From the NCBI RefSeq assembly GCF_000472445.1, contig NZ_AXAJ01000001.1, positions 682,643 through 746,642 of the forward strand: a DNA stretch of 64,000 nucleotides, given 5' to 3'. This document shows positions 7,748-19,309 of this stretch, piece after piece (the first letter of the stretch is position 1; every line of letters starts with the position of its first letter). The stretch is from Burkholderia sp. WSM2230. Lineage in GTDB: Bacteria; Pseudomonadota; Gammaproteobacteria; Burkholderiales; Burkholderiaceae. Both the position numbers and the translations under genes were made by a program. The notes under the pieces were generated by a model that searched no databases, had not been told where the DNA came from, and saw only the letters and a program-made list of their open reading frames with translations.

Positions 7748-8926
7748 ATGGCCATGCCCACTATCCGGCACGTGCGTGCCTTCATCGTCCGCGGCGGCGG
7801 CGCGGACTATCACGACCAACCCGGCGGACACTGGATCGACGATCACATCTCCACGCCGATGGCGCGTTATCCCGAATATCGCCAGAGCCGCCAGTCATTC
7901 GGCATCAATGTGCTGGGGACGCTGGTCGTCGAAATTGAAGCGAGCGACGGTACGGTCGGCTTCGCGGTGACGACGGGCGGCGAGATCGGCGCGTTCATCG
8001 TCGAGAAGCACCTGGCGCGTTTTCTGGAAGGCCAGCTTGTGACCGACATCGAGAAGATGTGGGATCAGATGTACTACTCCACGCTTTACTATGGGCGAAA
8101 AGGTGTGGTGCTCAATACGATTTCCGGCGTGGATCTCGCCTTGTGGGACCTGCTCGCGAAAGTGCGCAAGGAGCCGGTGTATCAACTGTTGGGCGGCCCG
8201 GTGCGAGACGAGCTGGTGTTCTACGCGACCGGCGCGCGTCCGGATCTCGCGAAGCAGATGGGCTTTATCGGCGGAAAACTGCCGTTGCAGCATGGGCCAG
8301 CCGAAGGCGAAGCGGGACTCAAGCTGAATCTGGAGAGACTCGCCGATATGCGTAGCCGCGTCGGCGACGATTTCTGGCTGATGTACGACTGCTGGATGAG
8401 TCTCGACGTACCGTACGCGACGCGTCTCGCACAAGGCGCGCACGAATACGGACTCAAATGGATCGAAGAGTGTCTGCCTCCTGACGACTACTGGGGTTAC
8501 GCCGAACTGCGCCGCAATGTGCCGCGCGGCATGATGGTGTCCACGGGCGAACACGAAGCGACGCGTTGGGGCTTTCGCATGCTGCTCGAAATGCAATGCT
8601 GCGATCTGATTCAGCCGGACGTGGGCTGGTGCGGCGGCATCACCGAGCTCATCAAGATTTCGGCGCTTGCAGACGCGCATAACGTGATGGTCGTGCCGCA
8701 CGGTTCGTCGGTGTATAGCTATCATTTCGTGGTCACGCGTCACAACTCGCCGTTCTCCGAGTTTCTGATGATGGCGCCCAAGGCCGACCAGGTCGTGCCG
8801 ATGTTCACGCCGCTTCTGCTCGACGAACCTGTGCCCGTGAATGGACGCATGAAAGTGCCGGACACGCCGGGCTTCGGCGTGCGGCTCAATCCGGAATGCG
8901 CACTGGTGCGGCCTTATCCGCGTTGA
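7748..8926 (+). CDS. rhmD: L-rhamnonate dehydratase
   Basis: The 392-residue enzyme belongs to the mandelate-racemase branch of the enolase superfamily and closely resembles E. coli RhmD (YfaW) throughout, for example [47 protein letters not shown] and QPDVGWCGG. Metal ligands lie in the DCW, EEC and GEH segments on consecutive barrel strands, and a C-terminal PHGSSVYS segment carries the catalytic His. It removes water from L-rhamnonate to give 2-keto-3-deoxy-L-rhamnonate (EC 4.2.1.90), in the cytoplasm. It follows the MFS gene by 48 bases and is followed by the L-rhamnose dehydrogenase gene, consistent with one operon. Confidence 0.95.
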   Translation: MAMPTIRHVRAFIVRGGGADYHDQPGGHWIDDHISTPMARYPEYRQSRQSFGINVLGTLVVEIEASDGTVGFAVTTGGEIGAFIVEKHLARFLEGQLVTDIEKMWDQMYYSTLYYGRKGVVLNTISGVDLALWDLLAKVRKEPVYQLLGGPVRDELVFYATGARPDLAKQMGFIGGKLPLQHGPAEGEAGLKLNLERLADMRSRVGDDFWLMYDCWMSLDVPYATRLAQGAHEYGLKWIEECLPPDDYWGYAELRRNVPRGMMVSTGEHEATRWGFRMLLEMQCCDLIQPDVGWCGGITELIKISALADAHNVMVVPHGSSVYSYHFVVTRHNSPFSEFLMMAPKADQVVPMFTPLLLDEPVPVNGRMKVPDTPGFGVRLNPECALVRPYPR

Positions 8927-8976
8927 TCGAGCGTGCCGCATTCGGCCGCATTCGCATCTACTCAGAGGAGAATCAC

Positions 8977-9759
8977 GTGCTGCTCAAGGACAAGGTGGTG
9001 ATCGTCACGGGCGGGTCGCGCGGCATCGGGCGAGCGATAGCGGTTGCGTGCGCAACGGAAGGCGCGGACGTCGCGATCAACTACTGGGGCGATAACGACG
9101 CATCGTATGGGCGCCGCTCGGCCGTCGCGGAAGTGGTCGAAGAAATCGAGGCGCTCGGGCGGCGCGTGATCGCAATAGAAGGCAACGTTGCCGCGCGCGA
9201 AACGGGTCAGCAACTGGTGCGCCAGACGGTCGAAGCGTTCGGTAAAGTCGACGTGCTCGCAAGCAACGCCGGCATCTGTCCGTTCCATGCGTTTCTCGAC
9301 ATGCCCGCTGAGGTACTCGAGTCCACAGTCGCGGTGAATCTGAACGGCGCCTTCTATGTCACGCAAGCCGCCGCGCAGCAGATGAAAGCGCAAGGCACGG
9401 GCGGTGCGATCGTCGCGACGAGTTCAATCAGCGCGCTGGTGGGCGGCCGCATGCAGACGCATTACACGCCGACCAAGGCAGGCGTTCATTCGCTGATGCA
9501 GTCGTGCGCGGTTGCATTGGGACCGTACGGCATTCGCTGCAACTCGGTCATGCCGGGCACGATTGCGACAGACCTGAACGCGGAAGATCTCGCCGATGAA
9601 GCAAAGAAAGCCTACTTCGAAAAACGCATTCCGCTAGGTCGCCTTGGCCGCCCCGAGGATGTCGCCGAGTGCGTGGTGTTTCTCGCGTCAGACCGCGCGC
9701 GCTATGTGACGGGCGCGGCGTTGCTCGTCGACGGCGGCCTGTTCGTCAATCTGCAATGA
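8977..9759 (+). CDS. SDR dehydrogenase, probable L-rhamnose 1-dehydrogenase
   Basis: The 260-residue classical SDR has TGGSRGIG at 11-18, a Ser149/150, Tyr163, Lys167 catalytic set and a GRPEDVAECVVFLAS stretch near the C-terminus. It matches the family that oxidises L-rhamnose to L-rhamnono-lactone with NAD(P). The GTG at 8977 is chosen because AGAGGAG at 8964-8970 precedes it at the right distance and the protein begins with the typical LLKDKVVIVTGG; an upstream in-frame ATG at 8896 would overlap the dehydratase gene. Context with dehydratase, lactonase and mutarotase supports the substrate; cofactor choice is unsettled. Confidence 0.85.
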   Translation: MLLKDKVVIVTGGSRGIGRAIAVACATEGADVAINYWGDNDASYGRRSAVAEVVEEIEALGRRVIAIEGNVAARETGQQLVRQTVEAFGKVDVLASNAGICPFHAFLDMPAEVLESTVAVNLNGAFYVTQAAAQQMKAQGTGGAIVATSSISALVGGRMQTHYTPTKAGVHSLMQSCAVALGPYGIRCNSVMPGTIATDLNAEDLADEAKKAYFEKRIPLGRLGRPEDVAECVVFLASDRARYVTGAALLVDGGLFVNLQ

Positions 9760-9774
9760 CGCGCGATGCCCGCT

Positions 9775-10770
9775 TTAACTGACCGGCGCGGAAGCATTCG
9801 CGGCTTGCGTGGAAGCGGCTGCGTCGTCGCGTGCAAGACGCCGCGAGAAACCGCGCAGCAGTTCGATGAAGCGCAGCGCCGGCTCCGCGAGCGGCTCTTC
9901 CTTGCGCGTGAGAATGCCGAAGCCCGCGAGGCTTTTGCCGATTTCGAGCGGCAACGCGACCAGCAGCTTGCCGCGCACGTGATCGCGCACCACGGACTCC
10001 GGCAGCATGGCGACCGCGTCGTAGTTTTCGAGCAATTGCAGCGTCGCAAAGATCGACGCGCATTCGGTGAGATTGACCGGCGTGGCGAGCCCGGCACGCG
10101 CAAGCTCTTCCTCGAACAGCACGCGCGCCGGACTGGTCACGGGCTGCGCAACCCACGGCCAGTCGATCAGTTCGCGCAGCGTGATGCGTGTGCGGTTCGC
10201 AAGCGGATGCACCGAGCGCACCACGAGCAGCAGCGTCTCGCGCGCGAGCGGCTCGAAACTGAAATCGTTGTGTTGCAAGGGACTTGTCAGACGGCCAAGC
10301 GCGAGATCGACTTCGCGGCGATGCAGCAACTGCACGACCTGGTCGCTGGTTTCGCCGAGTATGCGCACGTTCAGCAGCGGACTTTCGGTCTTCAACGCGG
10401 CGACGGCCATGGCCATCAGATCGGGCGCGGCGCCCATGATCGCGCCAACCGTCAATTGACCGTGCCCGCCGCGGCGCTTGACTTCGAGGTCTTCAGCGAA
10501 ACGCGTCAGTTCGGCGAGCGCCCGCCGCGCATACGCCAGCGTGACCACGCCGAGCGGCGTGGGCGTCATGCCGCGCGCGTTGCGCTCGAACAGCAGAAAG
10601 CCGAAGGCTTCCTCGATGTCGCCGAGCATGCGGCTCGCGCTCGGCTGCGCGACGTTGACTGCTTCGGCGGCCTGATGGAGATTGCGCGCGTCGTCGAGCG
10701 CGACCAGCAGCGCGAGGTGTTTGAACTTGAGCCGATTGACGAGTGCGACGGTTGCTGAGAGTTGGCTCAT
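9775..10770 (-). CDS. LysR-family regulator (GbpR-like) of the rhamnose genes
   Basis: The 331-residue protein has an N-terminal winged helix-turn-helix (LHQAAEAVNVAQPSASRMLGD) and a LysR substrate-binding domain from about residue 95. It resembles GbpR-type regulators that control sugar uptake and oxidation genes in proteobacteria. The ATG at 10770 places the helix-turn-helix in its standard position; longer starts run into the divergent promoter. It sits between the two rightward rhamnose blocks and shares a 127-bp promoter region with rhaM, so it probably controls both, with L-rhamnose or a pathway intermediate as effector (inference). Confidence 0.85.
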   Translation of the reverse strand: MSQLSATVALVNRLKFKHLALLVALDDARNLHQAAEAVNVAQPSASRMLGDIEEAFGFLLFERNARGMTPTPLGVVTLAYARRALAELTRFAEDLEVKRRGGHGQLTVGAIMGAAPDLMAMAVAALKTESPLLNVRILGETSDQVVQLLHRREVDLALGRLTSPLQHNDFSFEPLARETLLLVVRSVHPLANRTRITLRELIDWPWVAQPVTSPARVLFEEELARAGLATPVNLTECASIFATLQLLENYDAVAMLPESVVRDHVRGKLLVALPLEIGKSLAGFGILTRKEEPLAEPALRFIELLRGFSRRLARDDAAASTQAANASAPVS

Positions 10771-10817
10771 GGTCCCGGTGCGATTCGGTTTGTGGATCGC
10801 CCAATCAGAACAACGGA

Positions 10818-10847
10818 TTGAGATGCTATCGACGCAGGAATTATAGT
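10818..10847 (+). promoter_or_regulatory. Putative promoter of the second rhamnose operon
   Basis: TTGAGA, an 18-base spacer and TATAGT lie 50 bases before the ATG of the mutarotase gene, within the short region shared with the divergent LysR gene, where LysR binding is expected. Confidence 0.5.
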
Positions 10848-10897
10848 CTTTGCAGGCGCTTCGCCAGGAAAGCGCCAATAACGAAGAGACAGCCGCA

Positions 10898-11221
10898 ATG
10901 GAGACAATCGCTTTCCGGATGGTGCTCAACCCCGGCATGCGCGAGGAATACGAGCGCCGTCACGCGCAGATCTGGCCGGAACTGGGTGATGCGCTGCACA
11001 ACGCCGGCGTGCGCGACTACCGCATCTTCTTCGACCCCGGCACCGACCACCTTTTCGCCGTGCTCACGCGCACTTCGCATCACACGATGGATGCGCTCCC
11101 TCAGCTCGAAATCATGCGCAAATGGTGGGATTACATGGCCGACATCATGCATACCGCCGTGGACCATACGCCGCTGCAGCAACCACTTGAACAGGTTTTC
11201 CGTTTGAGTTCGCTTACCTGA
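10898..11221 (+). CDS. rhaM: L-rhamnose mutarotase
   Basis: The 107-residue protein matches the RhaM family: it starts METIAFRMVLNPG with EYERRHAQIWPEL (the conserved His of the active site), then DYRIFFDPGTDHLFAVL, and WWDYMADIM near the end. The enzyme interconverts the alpha and beta anomers of L-rhamnose, supplying the form used by the dehydrogenase. It has the usual family length. It is the first gene of the second rhamnose block and is followed closely by the lactonase-like gene. Confidence 0.95.
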   Translation: METIAFRMVLNPGMREEYERRHAQIWPELGDALHNAGVRDYRIFFDPGTDHLFAVLTRTSHHTMDALPQLEIMRKWWDYMADIMHTAVDHTPLQQPLEQVFRLSSLT

Positions 11222-11269
11222 TTGTCACGCTTGGCACGCTTCGTACGTTTCAAGAGCCGGAGGCACCGC

Positions 11270-12163
11270 ATGCAGGTTGTCGATTCGCATATCCACCTGT
11301 GGGACCTGAAAACGCATCGCTATCCGTGGCTGGAAAATCCGGGCGTGTCGTTCGTCGGCGACGCTCGCGATCTGAAGCACGACTATCTGCTCGACGACCT
11401 GCTCGCCGAAGCAGGCGACATCGACGTGAAGAAACTCGTGCACGTGGAAGCGAATCACGATCCCGCGGACCCCGTCGAGGAAACGCGCTGGCTGCAGTCC
11501 ATTGCTGACCAGACGGAATCGCGCGGCATGCCGAATGCGATTGTCGCCGCGGTGGACCTGGCCGCGCCGAACGCACCGGCCTTGCTCGAAGCGCATGCGT
11601 CGTTTGCGAATACGCGCGGCATCCGGCAGATCCTCAATGTGCACGAGAACAAGCTCTTCGATTACGTCGGCCGTCACTACATGCGCGAGCGGCAGTGGCG
11701 CGAAAACTTCGCGCTGCTGCGCCGTCATGACCTGTCTTTCGACCTGCAACTGTACCCGTCACAAATGGAAGAGGCCGCGGCGCTGGCGCGCGCGTATGCC
11801 GACACGCTTTTCGCCGTCAATCATGCGGGCATGTTCGTGGACCGCGACAGCGTCGCCGGTTATCGCGCGTGGCGCGACGGCATGCGCATGCTCGCCGGTT
11901 GCAGGAACGTGTGCGTGAAAATCAGCGGACTCGCGATGTTCGATCATCAATGGACGGTGGAAAGCCTGCGGCCCTATGTGCTCGAAACGATCGATACGTT
12001 CGGTGTCGAGCGCGCGATGTTTGCGTCCAACTTTCCCGTCGACCGTTTGTTCGGTTCGTACCCGGACTTGTGGCATGCGTATGCGGCGATTGTAAAAGGG
12101 GCGAGCGTGGCGGAGAAAGACGCGCTCTTTTGCGGTAACGCGGAGCGTTTCTATCGCATCTGA
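11270..12163 (+). CDS. Amidohydrolase-family protein, probable L-rhamnono-lactonase
   Basis: The 297-residue protein has the metal-binding DSHIHLWDL motif at its start and later barrel motifs ([41 protein letters not shown]) typical of the COG3618 metal-dependent hydrolases that act on sugar lactones. GCCGGAGG precedes the ATG at 11270. Between the sugar dehydrogenase and dehydratase steps, a lactonase is required to open L-rhamnono-1,4-lactone to L-rhamnonate, and this is the only candidate in the cluster. Related proteins act on other lactones, so the substrate comes from context. Confidence 0.85.
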   Translation: MQVVDSHIHLWDLKTHRYPWLENPGVSFVGDARDLKHDYLLDDLLAEAGDIDVKKLVHVEANHDPADPVEETRWLQSIADQTESRGMPNAIVAAVDLAAPNAPALLEAHASFANTRGIRQILNVHENKLFDYVGRHYMRERQWRENFALLRRHDLSFDLQLYPSQMEEAAALARAYADTLFAVNHAGMFVDRDSVAGYRAWRDGMRMLAGCRNVCVKISGLAMFDHQWTVESLRPYVLETIDTFGVERAMFASNFPVDRLFGSYPDLWHAYAAIVKGASVAEKDALFCGNAERFYRI

Positions 12164-12248
12164 CGCAGCTTGCGCGGCACCCAGGCACATTCGAAGCAGA
12201 GGCACAGCAAAGCACACGCGGCCATCACGCAATAGAAGGAGACACGCA

Positions 12249-13780
<1,532 letters not shown>

Positions 13781-13784
<4 letters not shown>

Positions 13785-14842
13785 TGCGCCATTCTTCGAC
13801 TCACCCTGCGCCGGTGCAAGCGCCGCCGCCCGCGAAGCGCTCCGCGAGTTCGGCTGGCGGCTTTGCGGCAACTCTCGCGAAAAGCCGCGAGACGACGCTT
13901 TTCATCGTGCTGATTCTGCTGATTGCAGGCACCGCGCTCGCGAGGCCGCAGTTCCTGAACTTGCAGAATCTGCGCGACGTGCTGCTCAATGTATCGATCA
14001 TCAGTCTGTTGACCGCGGGCATGACCGTCGTGATTCTGATGCGCCATATCGACCTGTCGGTCGGCTCGACGGTCGGCATCAGTGCATATGCGGTGGGCAG
14101 CCTGTACGTCGCCTTTCCGCAGATGCCGGTAATCGTCGCGCTCGCGGCGGGGCTCGCAATCGGCCTGGTGGCGGGCGGCATCAACGCGTTGCTGATCGCG
14201 GTGGGGCGCGTGCCGTCGCTGGTCGCCACGCTCTCCACGCTCTATATTTTTCGCGGCGCGGACTACGCGTGGGTGCATGGCGGACAGATCAATGCAACCA
14301 GTTTGCCCGAAGCGTTTTCGCGTCTTGCCACCGGCACGTTCTTCGGCATCCCCTCGCTCGCACTGATCGCGCTCGTCGTGCTGCTGGCGCTTGCCGTCTA
14401 CCTGAAGCAGTTTCGCGGCGGCCGCGAGCATTACGCAATCGGCTCGAATCCCGAGGCCGCGCGTCTTGCCGGCGTCAATGTCGAGCGGCGCGTGATGGCG
14501 GGCTTTCTGCTGTCCGGCGCCATTGCCGGCTTTGCGGGCGCATTGTGGCTCGCGCGCTTCGGCACCGTCGACGCCAGCACCGCGAAGGGCATCGAACTGC
14601 AAGTCGTGGCGGCGGCCGTGGTGGGCAGCGTCGCGATCACCGGCGGTGTCGGCACGATTCTCGGCGCCACGCTCGGCGCGCTCGTGCTCGGCGTGATCAG
14701 CATCGCGCTTGTCGTGCTGCATGTTTCGCCGTTCTGGGAGCAGGCAATAGAAGGCGCGCTGATCGTCGCCGCGATCACCGCCGATACCTTGCTGGCCCGC
14801 TCCGTCGCCAAACGCATGATGAGGAAACGCGATCATGGCTAA
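13781..14842 (+). CDS. rhaP: Sugar ABC importer permease (RhaP type)
   Basis: The 353-residue inner-membrane protein belongs to the RbsC/AraH permease family: about ten hydrophobic segments, a [18 protein letters not shown] signature early on, and the [18 protein letters not shown] cytoplasmic loop that contacts the ATPase. A soluble, Ser/Ala/Pro-rich N-terminus of about 35 residues precedes the first membrane helix. It overlaps the ATPase gene by ATGA and the next permease by 8 bases, so translation is probably coupled. It forms the channel with the following gene product. Confidence 0.85.
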
Positions 14843-15851
14843 ACCCGATTCCGCGCTGCTCACGCGCAAACGTGAAACGCCGCTGCAATGGGAAGTGCTG
14901 CTGGTGATCGTGCTGATACTTTCGCTGGCACTCGGACGCGTGCTGTCGCCGGTGTTTCTGACCGGCGCGAACCTGAGCAACGTGCTGGCCGATCTCACCG
15001 AGATCGCCTTGATGGCCTTGCCGATGACGCTGATTATCGTCGCCGCCGAGATCGATCTTTCGGTAGCTTCGGTGCTCGGCGCGTCGAGCGCATTGATGGG
15101 CGTGCTGTGGCACATGGGCTTGCCGATGCCGGTCGTGATCGCGCTCGTGCTGGTCGCGGGCGCGGTGGCGGGCTTGCTGAACGGTCTTGTCATCGTGAAG
15201 CTGAATCTGCCTTCGCTCGCGGTCACGATCGGCACGCTTGCGCTCTTTCGCGGCCTCGCTTATGTGCTGCTCGGCGACCAGGCTGTCGCCGATTTTCCGC
15301 CTGCCTACACCGCGTTCGGCATGGATACGCTCGGCGCCACTTTCATTCCGTTGCCGTTTGCGGTCGTGATTGTCGGCGCGGTGCTGTTCACCGTGCTGCT
15401 GCAAGCCACGGCGTTTGGCCGCAGCCTCTATGCGATCGGCGCAAATCCGACCGCCGCCGCGTTCTCCGGCATCGAGGTCGCGAAGATCAGGCTGCGTCTT
15501 TTCGTGCTGTCCGGTTTGATGAGCGCGCTGGCCGGCGTGATCTACACGCTGCGCTTCACGAGTGCGCGCGGCGATAACGGAGAAGGCTTCGAACTGTCGG
15601 TGATCGCGGCGGTGCTGTTCGGCGGCGTGAGTATTTTCGGCGGACGCGGTTCGATGATCGGTGTGTTGTTGTCGCTGCTGATTATCGGAGTACTGAAGAA
15701 TGCTCTCACGCTCGACGACGTATCCAGCGAGACGCTCACCATCGTCACCGGGGTGCTGCTGCTTGCCTCCGTGCTGATATCGAACGTGGTCGCCCGTTGG
15801 CGCGCGGCGCGCGACCGGCGTTTCATCGCGAAGTCGGCTTCTTCCACATAG
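14835..15851 (+). CDS. rhaQ: Sugar ABC importer permease (RhaQ type)
   Basis: The 338-residue second permease has the same RbsC-like fold, with AEIDLSVASVLGASSALMG, the IGANPTAAAFSGIEV cytoplasmic loop and a GGVSIFGGRGSM glycine-rich segment near the end. Two different permease genes beside one double-domain ATPase is the arrangement of the RhaSTPQ rhamnose importer. It overlaps the upstream permease gene by 8 bases and is followed 55 bases later by the binding-protein gene. Confidence 0.85.
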   Translation: MAKPDSALLTRKRETPLQWEVLLVIVLILSLALGRVLSPVFLTGANLSNVLADLTEIALMALPMTLIIVAAEIDLSVASVLGASSALMGVLWHMGLPMPVVIALVLVAGAVAGLLNGLVIVKLNLPSLAVTIGTLALFRGLAYVLLGDQAVADFPPAYTAFGMDTLGATFIPLPFAVVIVGAVLFTVLLQATAFGRSLYAIGANPTAAAFSGIEVAKIRLRLFVLSGLMSALAGVIYTLRFTSARGDNGEGFELSVIAAVLFGGVSIFGGRGSMIGVLLSLLIIGVLKNALTLDDVSSETLTIVTGVLLLASVLISNVVARWRAARDRRFIAKSASST

Positions 15852-15906
15852 CGTGACCATCAAAACCCGGACACCACTTCGTCCAACAACAAGCAGGAGA
15901 CACTTC

Positions 15907-16914
15907 ATGTTCAAACCCCTACGTCATACCGGCGCGGCGGCGCTCTGCGTAGCGTTGCTCGCGATCAGTTGCGCGAGCTCTGCCGCGGGCCTGAAAAACG
16001 GCCTGAAGATCGCGTTCGTGCCGAAGCAGATCAACAACCCATACGAAGTGATCGCCGACGACGGCGGCATGGCCGCGATCAAGGAATTCGGCGGCACGGG
16101 CAAGGTGGTCGGGCCGTCGGACGCGGGCGCTTCGTCGCAGGTGCAGTACATCAACACCCTGATCACGCAGCGTCAGGACGCAATCGTGATCGCAGCCAAC
16201 GACGCGAACGCCGTCGTGCCGTATCTGAAGAAGGCCATGTCGCAAGGCATCAAGGTGGTCACCTTCGATTCGGATACGGCGCCCGAAGGCCGGCAACTGT
16301 TCGTCAATCAGGCGAACGCGGAGGGCATCGGCCGCGGCCAGATTCAGCTCGTGTCGAAGCTGATGGGCGGCGAGGGCGAGTTCGCGGTGCTGTCCGCCAC
16401 GCCGAACGCCACCAATCAGAACACGTGGATCAAGTGGATGCAGGAGGAACTGAAGAAGCCCGAGTATTCGAAGATCAAGCTCGTCAAGATTGCGTACGGC
16501 AACGACGACGACCAGAAGTCGTTCGTCGAGACGCAGGGTCTGCTGCAGGCGTATCCGAACCTGAAGGCGATTGTCGCGCCGACCACCGTCGGCATCGCGG
16601 CGGCGGCGCGTTATATCTCGTCGTCGTCGAGCAAGGGCAAGGTCGCGGTGACCGGGCTCGGCACGCCGAACCAGATGCGAGCGTTCGTGAAGAACGGCAC
16701 CGTCAAGGCATTCCAGTTGTGGGACCCGAACCAGTTGGGTTATCTCGCCGGTTACGCGGCGGCGGCGCTCGCTTCGGGCACGATCAGCGGCAAGCAAGGC
16801 GAGTCGTTCGATGCAGGCAAGCTCGGCAAGCGGACCATCGGCGCGCAAGGCGAAATTATTCTCGGACCGCCGACTACCTTCGACGCCAGCAATATCGACA
16901 ACTTCAACTTCTGA
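15907..16914 (+). CDS. rhaS: Periplasmic rhamnose-binding protein of the ABC importer
   Basis: The 335-residue protein has a signal peptide (FKPLRHTGAAALCVALLAIS..., cleaved near SSAAG) and a type I periplasmic sugar-binding fold (IAFVPKQINNPYEVIADDG..., then VIAANDANAVVPYLKKA and VTFDSDTAP). A CAGGAGA sequence fixes the ATG at 15907; an upstream in-frame start at 15853 would put 18 extra residues before the signal peptide. It captures L-rhamnose (inferred from the cluster) in the periplasm and delivers it to the permeases. It ends the rhamnose cluster. The name refers to the Rhizobium binding protein, not to the E. coli AraC-type RhaS. Confidence 0.85.
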   Translation: MFKPLRHTGAAALCVALLAISCASSAAGLKNGLKIAFVPKQINNPYEVIADDGGMAAIKEFGGTGKVVGPSDAGASSQVQYINTLITQRQDAIVIAANDANAVVPYLKKAMSQGIKVVTFDSDTAPEGRQLFVNQANAEGIGRGQIQLVSKLMGGEGEFAVLSATPNATNQNTWIKWMQEELKKPEYSKIKLVKIAYGNDDDQKSFVETQGLLQAYPNLKAIVAPTTVGIAAAARYISSSSSKGKVAVTGLGTPNQMRAFVKNGTVKAFQLWDPNQLGYLAGYAAAALASGTISGKQGESFDAGKLGKRTIGAQGEIILGPPTTFDASNIDNFNF

Positions 16915-17067
16915 CCGGCGTAAAGCGCCGCGCATGTGCGCGCAGCGCCGATGATCGGGCGCGCGGCACCGACTATCACACGCGAGGCGCGCCAGGCAAT
17001 GAACCGCCCGCGCGCCGCGCTTTTCTTGCATGCGTGACGCGGCTCCCGAGCCGCATGCAAAGCGCGT

Positions 17068-18162
17068 TCAGAAGCGGTGCTGAATGCCCGCGGTCACGCC
17101 CGTTTGCGTGTCCGCGGCGCCGGTCAGATCGCGCGAGAGGCTGACGCCGTTGCCGTGCCTGGCCATCGCATAGCCGCCCGCCAGATACAGCACCGTGCGC
17201 TTCGAGAGAGCATATTGGCCGCGCAGCGAAATGAGCGTCGGGTCGGCGTCGCTCGCGTTCTTGATGTCCTGGTGATAGACGGCGCCGAACAGCGAGAAGA
17301 ACGGCGTGATCTCGTACTGGCCGCCGATCCAGTACATGTCGCTCTTCAAGGTCGGCGTGGCCGTGTGGAACGTGCGCCGGTAATTGCGGTAGCCGGCCAT
17401 TGCCTTCACCGCGCCGAAGTCGTAGCTCAGGCCCGCGTGAATGCCCTGAATGTAGTTGGTGGTGTCGGCGGGCGTCACGCTGTCGTTCGCGCCGTTCTGA
17501 CGGTCGAAAGTGACCACGGCGGCAAACGGACCGTTCTCGTAGCCCATAGCGAGGTCGTATTTCGAACTCGATTTCATGCTGCCGGGCACATTGCCGAAGC
17601 CATACATCGCGCCGAGTTTGAAGCCGGAGAAGGTGCCGTCGTAGCGCACGGCGTTGGCCGAGCGCGTGAACATTCCGTCCTTGCGGGCGCCCGTTGCCGT
17701 GGATGAAGTCGCCCACGAGTAGTTCGGCGCGTAACCCATCGGGTCGAACTGCAGCATGTAGTCGTAGGTGGTCGTGAAGGTGCGGCCCAGCGTGATTTGC
17801 CCGAAGCGGTTTTTCAGGCCGATGGTCGCACGCCGGTCGAAGATCGCACCGGGGCCGTCGTCGAACTGGCCGTTCGCGACGTTGATGCCGCTTTCCAACT
17901 GGAACACCGCCTTCAATCCGCCGCCCAGATCCTCCACGCCGCGCAGACCCCAGCGCGACGTATTCTTGCCGCCGGACACGAGACGCGTGGCGCCGCCGTC
18001 CGCGCTCGCATGGTTCACGTATTCGACGCCCGCGTCGACGATGCCGTACAAGGTCACGCTCGACTGCGCGTGCGCGCTGCTAACGAAACCCGCAAAACCG
18101 GCGAAACCCGCGAGGCCGGCGCAGGTCGCGCCGAGGGTCGTTTTCCTGATGCTCAACTTCAT
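17068..18162 (-). CDS. Gram-negative porin, outer membrane
   Basis: The 364-residue protein carries a signal peptide (KLSIRKTTLGATCAG..., cleaved at SAHA-QSSVTLYG), then the SSVTLYGIVDAGVEYV opening and SRWGLRGVEDLGGGLKAVFQLESG block characteristic of betaproteobacterial trimeric general porins. It ends in GIQHRF, a C-terminal aromatic residue needed for outer-membrane assembly. AGGAG 7 bases upstream supports the ATG at 18162 rather than the TTG at 18165. It follows the ABC importer genes on the same strand and may supply the outer-membrane entry for that substrate. Confidence 0.95.
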   Translation of the reverse strand: MKLSIRKTTLGATCAGLAGFAGFAGFVSSAHAQSSVTLYGIVDAGVEYVNHASADGGATRLVSGGKNTSRWGLRGVEDLGGGLKAVFQLESGINVANGQFDDGPGAIFDRRATIGLKNRFGQITLGRTFTTTYDYMLQFDPMGYAPNYSWATSSTATGARKDGMFTRSANAVRYDGTFSGFKLGAMYGFGNVPGSMKSSSKYDLAMGYENGPFAAVVTFDRQNGANDSVTPADTTNYIQGIHAGLSYDFGAVKAMAGYRNYRRTFHTATPTLKSDMYWIGGQYEITPFFSLFGAVYHQDIKNASDADPTLISLRGQYALSKRTVLYLAGGYAMARHGNGVSLSRDLTGAADTQTGVTAGIQHRF

Positions 18163-18241
18163 CAACAGTCTCCTGTAGCTGCTTTTTTTACTTCGGTGGG
18201 TGATTGTGCAAAGGGCCTTGCCGCGGCGCTGAGCCGGCCCG

Positions 18242-19309
18242 TCAACCGGCCTGGGCGAAGGCCCAGCAGTCGTTCGCGGGGAATTCGATCCAGTGGCGCC
18301 CGGCCGCGCGCGGCACGTTGCCGAACGCGCGCAGACGCAGGTCGCCGCAATGGAACAGGTACTCCCAGCGGTCGCCGAGATACATCGACGTAATCAGGTC
18401 TGCTTGGAGGCGATTCGCGCCCGGGCCGTCGGCCACCTGCACGCGCTCGAGGCGAATCACGGCTTGCGCCTGCTGCCCGGCTGTCAGCGCCTCGCGCGCT
18501 TGTGCCTGCAACTGCCAGCCCTCGCCGGCCAACGTCACGTTTTCGCCGTCCACCGCGGCCACGCGCGCGTCGATGCGGTTATTGCTGCCCATGAATTCGG
18601 CGGTGTAGAGCGAGCGCGGCGCGCCATAAAGTTCCGCGGGCGTGCCTTCCTGTTCGATGCGGCCGTTGCGCAGCAGCAGGATGCGATCGGACATCGCCAT
18701 CGCTTCGGTCTGGTCGTGAGTCACGCAAAGCGCCGAAAGCCCGAGCGACACGATCAGTTCGCGCAGCCAGGCGCGCGCTTCCTCGCGCAGCTTGGCATCC
18801 AGGTTGGAGAGCGGTTCGTCGAGCAGAATGACGGGCGGGTTGTAGACGAGCGCGCGCGCAATCGCGACGCGCTGCTGCTGGCCGCCGGAAAGCTGATACG
18901 GGTAGCGCGCTGCGAGATGACCGAGGCCCAGTTGGTCGAGCGCGCTTTGCACGCGCTTTTTCTGCTCGGCCGAAGAGACGCGCCGCAGCTTCAGCCCGTA
19001 GCCGACGTTATCCGCCACGGTACGGTGCGGCCACAGCGCGTATGACTGGAACACGAGCCCGAGCGAGCGCTGTTCGACGGGCAGATCGACACGCGCGGCA
19101 CCGTCGAAGAACGCCTTGCCGTCGAGTTCGATGCGCCCGGACGAAGGCTGCTCCAGACCGGCGACCGCACGCAGCAGCGTGGTCTTGCCGCTGCCCGACG
19201 CACCTAGCAGGCACACCACTTCGCCGGGATTCAGCTGGAACGACACGCCCTTGAGAATCGGGTTGTCGCCATAGCTCAGAAAGAGGTTGTCGACTGAGAG
19301 CTTATCCAT
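18242..19309 (-). CDS. ABC importer ATPase (AfuC/FbpC-like)
   Basis: The 355-residue ATPase has Walker A GASGSGKTTLL (about 36-46), the LSGGQQQRVAIARAL signature, Walker B VILLDEPLSNLDAKLR and the switch His in VTHDQTEAM, followed by a C-terminal TOBE-like regulatory domain from about residue 240. This layout is that of the ferric-ion/putrescine/phosphonate importer ATPases. Its start overlaps the permease gene by 8 bases. The transported compound is uncertain: AfuABC-like systems take up Fe(III), sugar phosphates or organophosphonates. Confidence 0.85.
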   Translation of the reverse strand: MDKLSVDNLFLSYGDNPILKGVSFQLNPGEVVCLLGASGSGKTTLLRAVAGLEQPSSGRIELDGKAFFDGAARVDLPVEQRSLGLVFQSYALWPHRTVADNVGYGLKLRRVSSAEQKKRVQSALDQLGLGHLAARYPYQLSGGQQQRVAIARALVYNPPVILLDEPLSNLDAKLREEARAWLRELIVSLGLSALCVTHDQTEAMAMSDRILLLRNGRIEQEGTPAELYGAPRSLYTAEFMGSNNRIDARVAAVDGENVTLAGEGWQLQAQAREALTAGQQAQAVIRLERVQVADGPGANRLQADLITSMYLGDRWEYLFHCGDLRLRAFGNVPRAAGRHWIEFPANDCWAFAQAG